Origin: Phocoena phocoena
Taxonomy: Eukaryota; Chordata; Mammalia; Artiodactyla; Phocoenidae
DNA: 64,000 bases
Direction: 5' to 3'
Assembly (NCBI RefSeq): GCF_963924675.1
Contig: NC_089232.1
Coordinates: 29,896,842 to 29,960,841 of the forward strand
In this document: positions 1 to 14,865 of the stretch, one piece after another
Layout: the number at the start of each line of letters is the position of its first letter
How positions within the stretch are numbered: the first letter of the stretch is position 1
Notes under the pieces: generated by a model
Databases searched by the model: none
What the model was told of the DNA's origin: nothing
Seen by the model: only the letters and a program-made list of their open reading frames with translations
Program-made: the position numbers and the translations under genes

Positions 1-334
1 GAGTCTGCATTTCGGCAAGCTAACTCTGGCCACCACCTGGAGAAGAGACTGGACGGGGCAGAATTGGGTGCAGGGAGACCAGTTATGAAACTACTGCAGG
101 GGTTCAGGCAGGGAGGGTGGTGGCTTAGATGGGTGGGGGCACTAGAGAGAAACAAAGGGATTCAAGGGCTATTGAGCGGTGGGGGGGTGTGAGGGGAACC
201 CTAAGATCCCTGCAGCTCCCTGATGCCCCCAGACTACTTTCCAGCCTATCGGCCCCAGCCATGCTAGCCTGGGACCCACCCAGGAGGCATTCCCTCTGCC
301 TGGTCCCAAAGCATCACTAGAGAAGATTCTAGGG

Positions 335-511
335 CAGTGGTTCTCAAATGTGAGCATGCAGGAGACTTGTCTGGAAGGCTGGCAGAGACTGCTGGGTCCC
401 ACCCTCAGAGACTCCTTCATCGGGTCTGGGGTGGGGCCTGAGAACTGACATTTCTAACGAGTTCCCAGGTGTTGGTAATGCTGCCTTTCAGGACTACACT
501 TGGAAACCAAT
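335..511 (+). mobile_element. MER5-like hAT relic
   Basis: Begins cagtggttctcaaatg and follows the MER5 consensus through 'ctgggtcccaccctcagag', 'gggtctggggtggggcctga' and 'cgagttcccaggtg'. It is non-autonomous and non-coding. Confidence 0.85.
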
Positions 512-1108
512 GCCAGAGAAGGTCCCATGGGACTGAGTGCATGTAATTTGGGACAAGAGCAAAGGGCTTGGAGGAGGGGGCTCCTCCAACTTCTCTCATT
601 AGGGGGCAGGGTCCAGTTTGCTGCCGTTTTGTAAGACTCGACGTGCCAGATGCTGCGGGCATGTGGACAGGGAAGTCTGGGGATGCAGGAGGCTGGCAGC
701 TGGATGCTAGATGTCTGGCAGGGCTGAGCCCAAATGCTCTATCACGTGCCCTATACCCTTGGCAGCTTCTCCATCCTGTAGCACCTTGCATCCTCTGCAC
801 CCTCCAGGGCAGCCCCCACGTGACTCAAGAGGGCCTCAGCGCCAGACATCTAGAGCCGGGGTGTCCAACTGCAGTCCTGGGGCTGAGATGGGGAGATAGC
901 TCTTCCCCACAGAGGGGAGGGGAGCAGGCCAGTCTCTCCCTGGCCATCAAGAGTCCAAGTGGCATGCCACAGCCACTGCACAGGAGGTGGCAGAGTGGCT
1001 ATTGAAGAGGTGGGAAAGTTGGAGTGGGCAACAGGAGGACTTCCATCAAGAGATGGAGTGGGGGACAGGGTCCAGGATTCTGGCTATTGCCCAAAGGGCT
1101 TGTTTTAA

Positions 1109-1130
1109 GGGCGGGGGGGCGGGGTGCGGG
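1109..1130 (+). other. G-quadruplex motif
   Basis: Four runs of at least three G separated by C or TGC within 22 nt on the plus strand (non-template side relative to nothing known; antisense to DYSF). Confidence 0.6.
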
Positions 1131-1454
1131 ATTCATGTTAGGAAACAGAAGCTACGGGCACTCATTGGCCGAACAATGCTGGGTTTGCCTAACAGGAGGC
1201 CGCCACCAGGCTAGGACCAGCTTGCCAGCCTTCAGGCACAAAAACAAACTGGGGTCAATCTGGGAGGGCTTCCTGTAGGAAACTGGTTTTGAACCTGATT
1301 CTGGAGGTAGAAGAGGGCAATGGGAGGCCCTTGGCAGAAGAAGGGGCAGGGGAGACATGCCCACCACATCTTGCCACGCCCACCAGGTGGGAGCCTCCCT
1401 GGCATGGGGCTCTCCTTTCCCATGCACCAGCCTGGCAGGGCTGGCCCAGGCCGT

Positions 1455-1915
1455 TCCCTTCCTGGCCCTGGCAGGGCCCAGCGGCGTCTGTGCATTTAAT
1501 GAAACCGTCTGGCTGTGATACCATCAGCTCCAAGCTCGGCAGAGAACCTCTCCCCGGTTCCAGTAAGAAAAAGAGGGCGCGTTCCGATAAATAAAACCAT
1601 ATTCGAGAGCCAGCGAAAAAGCCCCTTTTGTTCCCGCCCCCTGTGCTTCCCAAGGCTTTATTTTTATAAGCGCGCGGGCCCCAGACCGACCGCGTTTACA
1701 CAAAGATCACAATTGCACATTGTGGCGGCCATGCACGCTGTATTGGTGTTGGCAGCGCCCCCCACGCTGGCCCCCGAGCAGGCGACTCCTTCCAGCAGCC
1801 CCATCAGCGCAGGCAATGAGCTCAGCACTGGGGGAAAGGGAGGGGGTTGGCTTTCAAACAAAAATCGCCCAGACCCACACGCTCGCCCCGCCCGCCGGGG
1901 GCGGGCGGGAAAACA
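1455..1915. promoter_or_regulatory. CpG-rich, conserved-looking intronic block
   Basis: About 30 CpGs in 460 bp, far above the surrounding intron, with no repeat signature. It holds a TATA-like word on the minus strand (1656-1670), a forkhead-like gtttaca (1694-1700) and a GC-box cluster at 1888-1910. These are candidate enhancer or promoter features, and function is inferred only from composition and motifs. Confidence 0.35.
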
Positions 1916-2689
1916 CACAACAAAGGCATTGTAAGGAGCAGGCCTGGAGGCCTGGGGCCTCAGACACTGGGCTACTGTGTGCTGGGGCCTGGCCTCTCCC
2001 CGCACAAGGCCCAGCCCCTCAAAAAAAGAGAAACAAGGGGGGTGGGGTATTGCTGAAGCAAGGTGGTCAGATGAAGGGAAGCCAGACGGACCCACAGACA
2101 CAAGCCTCTTCCAGGAAAGCCAGGAGGACGGAGAGGCAGATCCCAAGGAGAGGTGGAGGGGAAGGGAGAGGCCAGCTCTTCCCAGAGCCACTCCAGTAGG
2201 GGAGGGCCAGCTTCAGCCCTCCGGCCTCACCTGCCAAGCCACACGGAGCGCCCCCGGCACTGAAGCTGGATCAGAGCTCTGTGAGGACCACAGGCTGCCC
2301 TGGGAGCTCCAGCCAAGAACACACAAGGGTTCTACTGGACTCCATCACCACAGGAGGCTCCAGGCAGGTGACTGCTGGACCGGCAGCCCTGTGCCTGATC
2401 TCTGCTGGTCAGGCCTTCCCGGAGCTCCAAGGAGGACCCTTCTGCAGTCATAATACGCTAAGCTTCCCTCATGGGCCCTCCCTCCAACTGCTCAGACCAC
2501 AGGGCAGGTGTCATCATACCCCTCGTCAGAAGAGGGAGCTTTGCCCCAGAAAGACCACTAGCCCCTACTCACAGGTGCCTGGGGCCAGACTCCCTGACTC
2601 CTAGTCAGTGCTCTTTCTACCTGCCACGAACATGGGAAAAGGGCCCTTAAGACAGGGTGGAGTAGACTGCCGGTAATCAAGGCATTGCA

Positions 2690-2960
2690 AACAAAAACTG
2701 CAATACAGCAGTATTTTTTCCTATAAAATTAAGAAAAATTGTTTAGATTTATAAAACCCGGTGTTGGCAAATATTTGACGAAATAGGTACTCTCCTTTAT
2801 TGCTGGAAGCAATTCAGCAACCCTTTAGAAAAGCAATCAGGCAGTATGACCTGAAAAACATAAAACTGTTTACACCCTGTTTCCCATATTTCTGGGAATC
2901 ATCCAAATGAACCATAAAGCTATATGAACAAAGATGCTCGCTCCAGCATTACCTGCAATC
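2690..2960 (+). mobile_element. Old L1 3' fragment
   Basis: Phrases such as 'ccggtgttggcaaatatttg', 'tctcctttattgctgg', 'gaacaaagatgctcgctccagcatta' follow the L1 ORF2 3' end with heavy decay. Confidence 0.65.
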
Positions 2961-5904
2961 CGTCGTTCGTCCACCATAGTTATTGACTGACCCGCATATG
3001 GTAGGTAGGCACAGTGCTCTGAATATGAAGGTGTACGAGACACGGTCCGGGCTCTGAAGATCATGACTGCTGCTTGGAAGTGTTAACTAAACATCAGTTA
3101 CAATACAAAGCTATGTGCAGCTTCATAGCGGAGCGTTCAAGGCGCTAGGGGTGGGGGTACGCCCTGGAGTCTGGTGGCGTCAAGTCAGTACCCCCAAAGG
3201 CGGTCTCCAACCCCGAGTCTCAAGAATAAGGAGGTAACCGAGGTGGACCAAAGAGAAGAGGGTGGCCAGGCACGCAGCACAGCACTGGCAAAAGCACTAA
3301 AGAGCACTCAGGGAACAGCAAGTCTGTCTGAGGGGAGGAAGGTAGCGTCCCGGGGCCCCAGGGAGGAGGACGCAGGCGGGCAGATCACAAACGGTCCTGG
3401 ACTCGTGCTCAGCGAGTTGGGCTGAATTCTGTCCATCAGAGTTCCCCAAAATGTGTTCTTCGCAAGGCGAGTTCTCGGGGAATGAAGGAACGCTAAACAC
3501 GTCCAACAGACTCCTTTCCTGCAGCCACCCCAGCCTTCAACGCCACCGTGATTCGTAAATCGCTAAGCGTGCAGTGTTTCCCAGTCTCTCTCGCTCAGGA
3601 ACCCTTTTTAAGTGGAGCATTTCACAAGCCTCCAGCACACCTTGGAAAACAGCTTCTTAAGCTCATTGGGAGAATTCCCCCAGCCAAAGCCAAACTTAAC
3701 AGAAAGCTGTGCTTCAGAAGAGGGGGTGGGCTCGGACTGGAGTCCAGACAGAGGAAGCCCACAAGCAAGGGCTCCCCAGCCCCACCCAAGCCAGAGTCTG
3801 GATCTGGGGGAGACGAAAGCACTGGTCCCCACGGAGGTGACTTCAGCTGTGGGCCAACTATGGTTCACCAGACCTCACTGTGGCCTGGCCTGGCAGCAAC
3901 GCCCCTCAGGACCACCCAACTAGCACACAGCTTTGACCTCCCTGGAACCATGAGGCCGGCAAAGAGGGCACAGGACCTTCTGCTTTCTTGGCAGACACTC
4001 TACCCCCATAAATGAATAACTTGGCATCTGACCTACTAGCCTTCTCTCATCTCCTTCGTTAACCAAGTGGGGCCCCTGAGCCCACTGACCCATGAGACTC
4101 TCAAGGAGGAGTTTCTGGGTGCCTCAAGCTAAGGGCCATGCCCTGGAACGTGAGCTGCCCAAGGGTCCTCCCTCCTGGCGGCAGCTCCGTAAGCAGAGCT
4201 TATGGCTCCCTCAAACCACACCGGTGGTCGCCGGCTGGGGGTCGAGGCAAAGCAGAATTCCCTGGAGTATAACAGGGCAAAGGAGACAGCGCACTCCCCG
4301 ATCCCCTTTGAGAAATATCCGTCTACAGGGAAGAGCAACTCAGCTCTGACCGCTGTTCACAGCCACAATGCTGCCCAGTAGGTACGGCACTGAGGACAAG
4401 TGATTTCTAAGTCCTCTGGAGTCCTGTCTTTTCTGTTCAAAGTAGATCCAGTTTGTATTCCAGATGCTCACCCAGCAGTGGCAACCCTATCCCAATGTAA
4501 GAGAAGCCATTTGAATTAAGCATCATTTCACATTTTTTATACCTAATCACTATGCTGGCCACACACACTCATAAGCACACAAGCACAGGCCACACTCGCC
4601 CTTCCAGTGGTCCAGAGAATTGATGCCGGGCCTCCACTCAAACCCCACCCAAGGCAAAATCCTCAGGCAGCCTGGATGGCAGCGTCTCCACAAGCCTCCC
4701 TCCCCGACCGAGTTCAGTGTTATTCAGCAAGTGTTTCCTGGACAATTCCTGTGTCCCCCACACCTTCAGCCAAGGAGAAGAAATAGAGAGAGCACTGGCC
4801 TTGTGGCAGCCCCAAAGCCCACCACACAAGGGACTAGCAGAGGGCACAGCACAGGGTCATGGGGGCCCCGCTGGGGAAGAGCCCAGGGCAGCAAGGTCAG
4901 AGCGCTTCCCAAGGAGAGCCCTCTGGGCTGCAGACGCCAGCAAGCAGGCTGGAAGACGACACCAGCGACAGACTCTGTGCCGGACCCTCCCCAGACCCCA
5001 GACATTCCTGATTCACACAGGAGTTTCCTCTGAGAAATGCCAGCCAGTGGCCACGCACAGCCTCCAGCCACCTCAGGGTCAGTTCCAGGGGAGAAACTGC
5101 TTTGGTTTAGGGTTTGGGAGTGAAAATAAACACTCTGGGTTTTATAGGTTCACCCGTGTTGGCTGCTGTTTTCCTTTCCAGCAGTCGCTCCATCAGGCCT
5201 TTCATTCAGAAGCCAGCGGCCTCTGAGGAAGCCCTGGGCAGTGCCCTCAAAGCTCAAGGGATGTTTATTTGGGGGAGGGGGTGGAGCTAGGATGGAAAGT
5301 GTGACGTCTCCTTCGGCCCCCGGTACCAGGCTGACCCTGCCTGCAGTCCCCAGAGGTGCAGGTCCCCGGGAGGAGCACCCTCCCTGCAGGGTCCACCCCC
5401 AGCCCGGCCAGTGGAGGACAAGGGGCCCTCGACCTGCACCCCACTTACCCACCCCACAAACCTGCCGCCTGCACCCCGACCTCTCACACCCTCCCCCGAA
5501 GGAAGAGGAAGCAAGATTGTGAATCAGGTCACTTCTCTTCTCCTTGGGGTAGGTGCTGATTGTCAGAAAGCATCCTGGCCAAGGTTCCCAGGAAGTTGCA
5601 GCTGCAGAGATCTCCCCCGCACTCCCACAACCCCCCACACCCCGCCACCTGCCAATCCCCATGTGCTTGTTGCTCCATCCACCCTGAGCCTGGCTGCGTG
5701 GGGCTAGAGAAACGGTCACTGAGAGGAGAGGAACACGAGGAAGCACAGCTGGCCCCAGGTCGGGGAGGAGCAGGGTCCAGAAAGGAGGACAGGCGCCTGG
5801 CCGTGAGCTGAGTGCCGTCCTGCGAACAGGAGGTCACTCCCATAGAAGAACTCAGATCTACTCAAGTAAGTAGCAAGCACCTGGAGTGGGGTACATCACT
5901 TGTC

Positions 5905-6055
5905 AGCTATTTTAACTCAAGCAGTTTAGTTTCTTCATCTGTAAAATGGGGATGTTCAATGCCTGCTTCACAGGACAGTTGTAAGGGGTACATGAAAAAA
6001 CGTCAGCAAAGCGCCTAGGCTCACAGTGAGCACTTGGTAAGTGCTAGTTCTTTAG
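5905..6055 (+). repeat. MIR
   Basis: 'tttcttcatctgtaaaatgggg' and 'aaagcgcctaggctcacagtg' are the MIR core and tail. Confidence 0.8.
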
Positions 6056-6079
6056 AACCTGCTGCAGGCTCAGGGGTAA

Positions 6080-7110
6080 GTCAAGGTCCCTTCCTGGAGG
6101 AGCTCAGAGTCATGGCGGGAAGAATATGACAGAGGTAGAGGGCAAGTGATCTATGCAGTGGGTAAGGACTCTGAGAGAGGTGCTGGTGAGGTCCTGGCCA
6201 GGTGCTGAGGAAGCAACAACCAGCTCAGCCTGGGGAAGAGTCAGAGAGCATCTGGGCTGGGTCTTGAAGGATGAGTAGGAGTTCACTGGATTAAAAATAG
6301 GGAGGGAAGGCATTCTAGGCACTGAACACAAAGGCCAGAAATGTGGAAGAACTAGACAAACGTTGACGAAAGTTGGTGCAGCCAGAGCTAGCAGATAGAG
6401 GGGAGTTAGGGAAAGATGAAACTGGTGAGATCCGAAGGGGTTGTCTGCCAGGCTAAAGAGTTGGGGATTTACCTGTTAGTGTCTATGTCTGAAATCAGGG
6501 GAGTGACATGAGCAGCTGTGTCTGGGGTTGTGTGGAAGGTCACAGGGAGGCCAGGAGATGACTGGAGCATTCAGATAAAAGGGGCAAGGCCAGTGTGAGA
6601 CGGCAGCCACGACGCAGAATAGGAGGGAACAATCTCCGAGACAGATTCAGGAGCCAGAATCAACAGAACTGGGCACCTGACTGTTAACCAACCTGATGGG
6701 TAGTAGAAGCGCATTGACGTGATACTAAGACTAAGGTGGGATGTAAAGGGGGGCCTGGATCTGGGGGAGGGGTCCCAAGGAGTTCAGCTTGGACAAGATG
6801 AACTGAGGTGCCTCTGAGGCTTCTAGGGGAGACATCGAAAATGTGGCTGGACATACAGGAACTAAAGACCTGGAAGCTTCCCCAACAGGAGTGGCTACTG
6901 GGCTGCCTGGGGGACCCCAGTGCCCAGAGAAGAGAACACACACAGAACTCTCGGAAGCATCAGGCTTAGAGGGCAGTAGCTCAGTAGGAGCAGGTAGGGC
7001 AGCAGGAAGCTGCCGGAGACCAGGAGAGAGGGGTGTCCCAGGGGCCAAGGCCAGAGGGGCTTTCAGGAGGAGGGGATGGTCAGTAAAACCAAAACCTGCA
7101 GAGGGGTCAA
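6080..7110 (+). repeat. Decayed old interspersed repeat, family uncertain
   Basis: 'gggagggaaggcattctagg', 'gagtgacatgagcagctg' and 'aggagttcagcttggac' recall a dispersed mammal-wide repeat. A similar segment is at 34.2-34.7 kb. I cannot name it safely. Confidence 0.35.
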
Positions 7111-7160
7111 GCAGGCCACCTGACAACCAGGAGGACACGGTGACCTGACTGCAGCCCTCA

Positions 7161-8081
<921 letters not shown>

Positions 8082-10639
8082 TCACCGCAGACTCTGACCC
8101 CAGAGCCTGGGGGTGGCAGGGAGACTGGTTCGGAGAGTCAGGTCCCCAGAGTCCTTTAGACAAGGCCCCTCACCTGCCCAAAGCTCTGATTTCACTCCAG
8201 GGCAGCGCCTCCCCAGACCCCAGAGTTAAGTCCACAGGGAAATTCTCCCTCTCTAGTGGAGACCAGACAAGCCAGAATGGGATTTTGAGCTGTTCCAGCC
8301 TAAGAGGTTAGAGTTTGCTAGAAGGAAGGACTTGAAGGGGCTCTTTGAGAGGGAATCCAGTGGGGATCTGCCCGGGCTGATGAGTTTATGGGAGCCCGAG
8401 TCTGGAGGGCCCTGTCTAGCATCTCTGTCCCACCCAAGACATGTCTGGACACGGTGCTGGTGCCAGGGACACACAGGCACTTAGCTGGGCCCCCAGCTCT
8501 GGGGAGAAGCTGCACATCCTCCACTGTCTCTCATCAGCTCCCACTGCGCTGACGGTCAGAGGAGGTCTCAGCCTGAGGACAGGGGACAGGAGTCGAGACA
8601 GGGTGGGTCTACACTCAGCCTCAGAAGCTGTGTGTAAACCTTGCCCTTGTTAGCGCTGGGCTCTAACCACTGGGCCATAAACAGCCTCCTTGGACCAGAT
8701 GCCCACCTCCTTGGTGCACTGCTTCCCTCCACCACCACCTCTGCCACACCGCAGCCCCTCATCAGGGATGAGCCCCAACGGGGATCTCAAGGCCCCCACA
8801 AAAATTGAAAATGTGCCAGTCACATGGCAGCGCGTCCTTCCAGACCTGGTTTTCTGTGATAGCAGCTCCACCAGCCTCCCACGGCAGAAGCCCAACAGAG
8901 AGACTGCCCGCTTCCTCTGCAAGCCCTCCCCCCTCCCCACACTGTCACCTGCCCCAGTCCCTCGCCAGTCCCTCTTCCCAACACACAAACACGCACCCCT
9001 TGAAAGAAAACCCCGGCCTCCCCTCCCGTGGCATTTTCACCCCGCCCAGGCCCACCCAGAGCAGCCACTTCCCTAGGCCACCATGCCCGCCACCTGGCGG
9101 CAGCCATTTCCCAGGAGCCTCGACCTCTCCCCAGGCCCTGCAGCTACATCGTGGCCCCACCCCCCTAGATGTACGGCCACCTAGGTGCTCCTCCTCTCCA
9201 AACCATGCCCACCCTCAGGGCCTAGCCCCAGACCTCCAGTCCAAGAAGCTTCCCTGGGTGCCCGCCCGCTGGCTTCCGATCCGCCCGAACCCAGGACCAG
9301 AACCAGCTGCATTACCCACACTCAGCACCCGGCTCCCGGCCTGAAGCCCTCCATGGCTCTCGCCACCTGAAGGGTCCTGGTCAGACCCCCAGTGACCTGC
9401 TCCACCTTCCCCCTCCAACACCAGGGCTTACTTCCCCCAACTCCAATCGGGCAGGCCACGCTCCCCAAAGCTGGCCCAGACATGCACCTGCTCCCAATGC
9501 AAGCTCCTACCGTTCCCTGCCAAGAATGCTGGTCCTCCCCCAAATCAGCTCATCTTAGGACACCCAGGGAAGGCCTGCCCTGGTCACTCTGGGTCAACAA
9601 GGAAATGCAACCTAAAGGTAGGCAGTCATCCTCTGCTCCATCCCACACCTCTGGTCGGGGGGAGGGCAGGCTCTATAGCCCCTCCACCTCACCCTGGCCA
9701 CATATATGCCCCACGCCAGCAAGTAGGGCACTGAGGTGAGTGCGGGGAGGGAAGCCGCCTCCAGCTCCCATGGGCCCCGTGATTTCTCTCTCCCACCAGG
9801 TGCCTGCAGGGACCTCCACGCTTGCGGGCTGCCTCCAGGGCACATCCCCACTCAGCGCGCACCTGCTCCAGCCGCGTCCCGTCAGCAGCTGTCCCACCCA
9901 ATGGCCTCTGCCCGGGGCTTTGGCGGCACTTTCTGGGTCTCTGTCCAAAGGCAGGGCCGCCTGCCTGTGATAAAAAAAGGTGTCCCCCTCCCTGGGATTT
10001 CCACAAGGCCGGGGCCAGGTACCTCAGGCCCGGCTCAGTCCTGGCCCACAGCAGGCCCTGGCACCGAGAATGACACCCTTCAGAGGCAGAACCAGCGCTC
10101 CCTTGGAATGGCCCTAAGGGGCTGCCAAGGCTCTTCCACCTGCCCTGTCTCCAGAGGAGGGGCCCACAGCCGCTCCCCCTGGTCCACAGGGCCTCTGTCC
10201 GCCCCCACTCCCATCTGCCACCCTTGCGTGGCCTTGTCTCCGCCAAGGAGACAGACAGGGGTTGCTGGGAAGAAGCTAGGAGAACCAGGACGACACACGC
10301 ACCTAGAGTCCCCAGTAAGTTCAGTCCCGCCAGAGGAGCCTCAGCCCTGCAGTCAGCCAGGTTCCCAGGCTGGGCAGAATTCCACCCACACAGCAGGCCA
10401 GTGCCTTTACATCCTCTGGCCCACTGACCTTCCCAGGGGGGACCTGGGCTCTCCACGAATCCCCTTCAGACCTTAGGAGCAGAGCGGAGGCCGGCCCCTC
10501 TCCCAGCCCGGTGGCAGCCCCTGCGTTGAGTCTCCAGCAGTCAGGACGCTCACCCCCAAACACCACCGCCTGCTGCTTCCACACTCAAACCAGCTGAACC
10601 CCCAGGGTCCCCTTTCTCGCCCTCAGGCCTCCTGCACGT

Positions 10640-10925
10640 AGTTCTCTCTGCCCTGCTCTTTCCCTGGCTTTTTCCTCAGACATCCAGTCTCACCTTCAGG
10701 GTCACCCTGCGAGGATGAGTTAGGTACGCCTCCCGCGTGCTCCCACAGAGCCCCAGATTTCCCCCCTTACTGCATATATCACCCTCCATTGTAAATACCT
10801 GTTCACTGTCTGCCCCTCCCACAGAGAGCTTTGTGAGGTTCCCCCCATGCACCCAGCATCCAGCAGAACCCCTCACACACAGCGGGTGCCCCATTAATAA
10901 TTAGAGAATGAGTGAATGAATGAAC
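10640..10925 (+). repeat. L2 3' end
   Basis: Ends in the L2-type tail 'gagtgaatgaatgaacgagc' after 'acacagcgggtgccccattaataa'. Confidence 0.6.
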
Positions 10926-11169
10926 GAGCACACACCTTTCTGGGGAGAGCTGCTGATGGCAAAGACCAGCTCATCGCCAGGTCAGGGGATCAGCCTGTGC
11001 GTTAACACAGATAATCCAATGTCACGCTTTTTCCACTCTGAAGCATATTTTTGGCTTTCACACGTGGACATACATGGCTCACGTTTGGGAATTTCTCTCA
11101 AAGCAAACAATGAAGTCTCATGAAAAGATGATTTGGGAGCTTCCGGGAAGCATCTCCCTCCCGTCAGCC

Positions 11170-11560
11170 CGTCCCTCTGACATGCCACTTGTGTTTATTG
11201 AACACCTACCTTGTGCCAGGCCTTTCCCATATTCGAGTTGGAAAATAGGTATTGCTGCTTGTGGAGACATAAAATGTCACCTCCCCAGAGAGGCCTTCCC
11301 TGACCAAAGGTCAAAAATCATGTTCACATCCACACCGTCACATATCCCACCCCACACACCCCAACCCCACATAATAGCCCTGTCTACTCTCTTATTCAGC
11401 TTTACTGTTCCTCATAGCACGTATTACCCCACACATTTGCTATATTAACGTTTTTGCTCATTGCCTCTCTGGCTCCATAAGGGCACTGCTGTGTCCCCAG
11501 AACCCGCTACGATGCCTGGCACACAGAAGCCCTTGGCAAATATTTACTGATCAAGGAAAA
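11170..11560 (+). repeat. MIR piece followed by L2 3' end
   Basis: 'tttattgaacacctaccttgtgccagg' is antisense MIR. 'gagaggccttccctgaccaaagg' to 'cctggcacacagaagcccttggcaaatattta' is L2. Confidence 0.75.
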
Positions 11561-12192
11561 AAATCCAAGTTGAGCCCCAGTCTCTGTAGGTGCCTCTCCT
11601 GTCACATAATCACCCATTTTCTGGAGGGAACTGTCTGGGGCTAAAGGAACTTTCTGGGCCGAGCCTGACTTGAGGGAAGCACCCCCTGAGAAAGCGATGA
11701 TGTTGGCAGAGGGCAGAAGAGGGGGTCAGTGGAGACGCAGCAGAGATGCTGCCCTTAGCATCTATCCTCACAGCAGAATCCTGCCGACACCTTACCACCT
11801 TACTACAGGGACTGTTACTGCCTTTGTTCTCCAGACGGGCAAACTATGGCACACAAAGGCCAAGCCACTTAACGATTGCACGGAAGAAGAGCGGCCTGCA
11901 ACTCCCTGACATTGCACAGCATGTGCATAGAGTAGACGATCAGAGCGACTCATTCATTTTACAGACCCTGAAGCTCCGACATAGAGAACATCAGGCTGCC
12001 AGTCCCCGGGGAATCGGGCTCCATGTCAGGCACCAGGAAGGGCGGTAGGGGGCAGGTGCCTGGAGCTCACAGTGTGGGTCGGAGGAGGGTAGCTGGGGGT
12101 GCCTCAGGGAAGCCTGAAACTCAGATTCCTCACTGTAAAGTGGCCATCGTGGTAACACTCACCCCGATGGGCTACTGAGGAAAATGCAGGGG

Positions 12193-12425
12193 GTTTCAGC
12201 CTTGGCACTATTGACATTTGGGGCTACATAACTCTGCTGTGGGAGCTGCCCTGTGCATTGCTGGATGTTTAGCAGTATCCCTGGCCTCTACCCATTAGAT
12301 GTCCATAGCTGCCCCCCTCCCTCTGCTGTGACCACCAAAAATATCTCCGGACATTGTCAAATGTCCCTTGGGGGGTGGGGTGGGGGATAGAAATTGTCCC
12401 CAGCTGAGAACCACAGGTGGAAATT
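12193..12425 (+). mobile_element. hAT-type MER relic
   Basis: 'ttcagccttggcactattgac', 'ctgtgcattgctggatgtttagcag', 'cctggcctctacccattagatg', 'gctgagaaccac'. A copy in the opposite sense occurs at 52690-52872. Confidence 0.75.
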
Positions 12426-12569
12426 AAATGAAACGTACCCACAGCCCTTGACAGGTCCCTGCACATAATCAGCATTCAGTGGCGCCAGTTTCACTCTTTC
12501 ATCTCACCAGTTTCATGCTGAACAATACCTTCCCCCGCCTTAATCCCTGCCCTCTGGCTTTAAGTTTGG

Positions 12570-12870
12570 AATTCATCACCATCCCTCTGCCACAGGACCT
12601 TTGCACTGGCTGTCCTCACCACCTGGAATGCCCTCCAGACAAGCTAACTTGAGCTCTTCCCTCAACTCAGTCATCACTGAGGCTTGGACACTTCCTTGAC
12701 TGCCCTGCCTTTATCAGCAGCCCCTACCCAGCCTCTCCTAGCATCTCTCCTGCATCCATCTTTCCATGTGTATAGGTAAGGCATGCACGTTCCTTTATCC
12801 CCTGCACCTGACCCCAGTGTCTGGCACTTAGTAGGCATTCAGTGAAGATTTATCGCATGGAATGAATCAC
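12570..12870 (+). repeat. L2 3' end
   Basis: 'ccacaggacctttgcactggctgt', 'ctggaatgccctcc' and 'tggcacttagtaggcattcagtgaa' are typical of L2. Confidence 0.8.
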
Positions 12871-14865
12871 CAGCAACCCCGCCCTAAGGCATGTGCACAG
12901 CACTCAGGCCTAAGGTCCCAGGGAAAGGGACAGGAAAGTGTGCATCAGACAGCATCTGACCCTGGGGCTCAGGGTCAGATGCCACCAGAGAAAGAGAGAG
13001 TGATGTGGGCTCACTTACACCCCAGGATGGGGCCATTTGCGGGGTGGAATGGAACATGGTGGGCCCTTGGAAGGTCCCATTCAGGAAGGTTTCCCGGAGG
13101 AGGGGAAATAAGAGGGGTGCTGGAACAGGGGCAGCAGCGACACGCTGGAGGCCTGCCCCCCCACCCCCAGAGCTTAGGGAAGCCTTGGCTAGAGGGGCAA
13201 GGCTGGCGCAGGGCGAGGCCGGGAGCAGCGGGGCTGGCTTCCTTCTGCTCTCACTTGGAGCCCTGAGCAGAACCAGACTGCAGGGGTAGCTAACGGTCTG
13301 GTTTCCACCCACGCACCCTTCACCCCCACTCCGCACTCACACTCTTCCCCAGCCCCAGGCCAGGCTCGGGGCATTGAGTTTCCCACAGTCACATTCCTAC
13401 CTCCATAGCTCATGCCGATGTGACTCCCGGGCTGGGGCTGGCAGCCACGCAGTCTGTGGCCACGCACTTGGTCTTGTGGCTAGCTGTGGGAGGGACCCCG
13501 CTGCTCGCCCAAGGGGACTAGGGGGCCTCCAACCCGCTGTTGCCCCGCTGGCAGCCATGGCTCCCTGGAGATGCCCGAGCTCAGGAGGGTGAGGAAATCT
13601 CCTTCCCAGATGCCAGGGCTCCCCAGGGGTCCCCTGAGCCAGTGACCAAGCCCACCTTTTCTGCTGAGGGCTGACATCCCGGGACCCTGGCCGCCACACA
13701 GGGAGGAGGTGGGCAGGTTCTGGGAAAACAAGGAGTCTGTGAAGGGGACTCCTCAACCCACCTAAAGTGGATCCAAGACCGAGCAGCAGACCCCTGGCAT
13801 TTCTGAGATTCTTTCTGCACACAGGCTGTCACACACATGCCTCCTCCCTCTGGCACTCCCACACGGGGCCCAGAGGTCTGGTTCAGGATCTATAAAGCAG
13901 AGGCACGGAGGAGACAGAAGGGGCCAGGGCAGAGGAGGACGCAGCAAAAAGACACAGGCTGAGCAGCAGGGCTGAGTAAGAGGGGGACAGAAACACAGAA
14001 GCCACACTCACGGCGGTCAGGAAAAAATGGAGCCTCGGAGGTAGCTCCAGGGGCCACCAGGGCACACCCTGCCCCAGCGGAGTCAAGCATATGGGTTTCA
14101 GGGGCCAGCAACCCTCCTCACCTTACAGGAAGGACTCAATTCCTATGTCTGATGGATCCAAAGAGCACAGGTGACAGAGCTGACAGGAAAGGCGCCACTA
14201 TGGGGAGCCCCAATCTCTTTCTTTATGTAAACAAGATCAGAGGACCCCTGAGAGCAGCAGGTGCTGGAGCTGGCTCTCAGGGCTCATGAGAGATCATTAA
14301 ATTTCCAGCCATTTGCAAGCCATTCGTTAAACAGTCACTTGTAAAAATTAAATCAGATAAATTTGTAACTTCAGAAATTATTTCTAAAACAAAGGTGATA
14401 AATATTCAAACGCATCACTTCCAAATTCTTCCACTACCTTTGACTGTTATCTTGCTCCCAAGGTGATTTACATCTAGAGTATCTGTGAGGTGGAAGTACT
14501 ATATAAACACTATATAATGATGTGTTACTGCCCATCTCCTCCTATCCCCACGTTCTGTGATCTCACATTGAGACCTTGCAGTTGGCCACGGCAGGGCTAT
14601 CTATACCATATGAGCAAATGCTACAAGAAGAGCTGGATTTGTCCTCTGGATTTTTTTCCGGAGAGCCAGTTGTTAAACGTCGACCGGCACAGGCAGGCCT
14701 CGGGTGACCTGCCAGGATCTCTCCTTCACCATCAGCTCTGCTGGGACACCCAAATAGCAAATGACAACGTAGAGGAGTGCTATGAACCCGTGCAGCCAGC
14801 CATTGTCCGTAAGGTTTTTCACAATATTCAACCAAGGAGACGCCACCAAAATCATTATTACTTGT

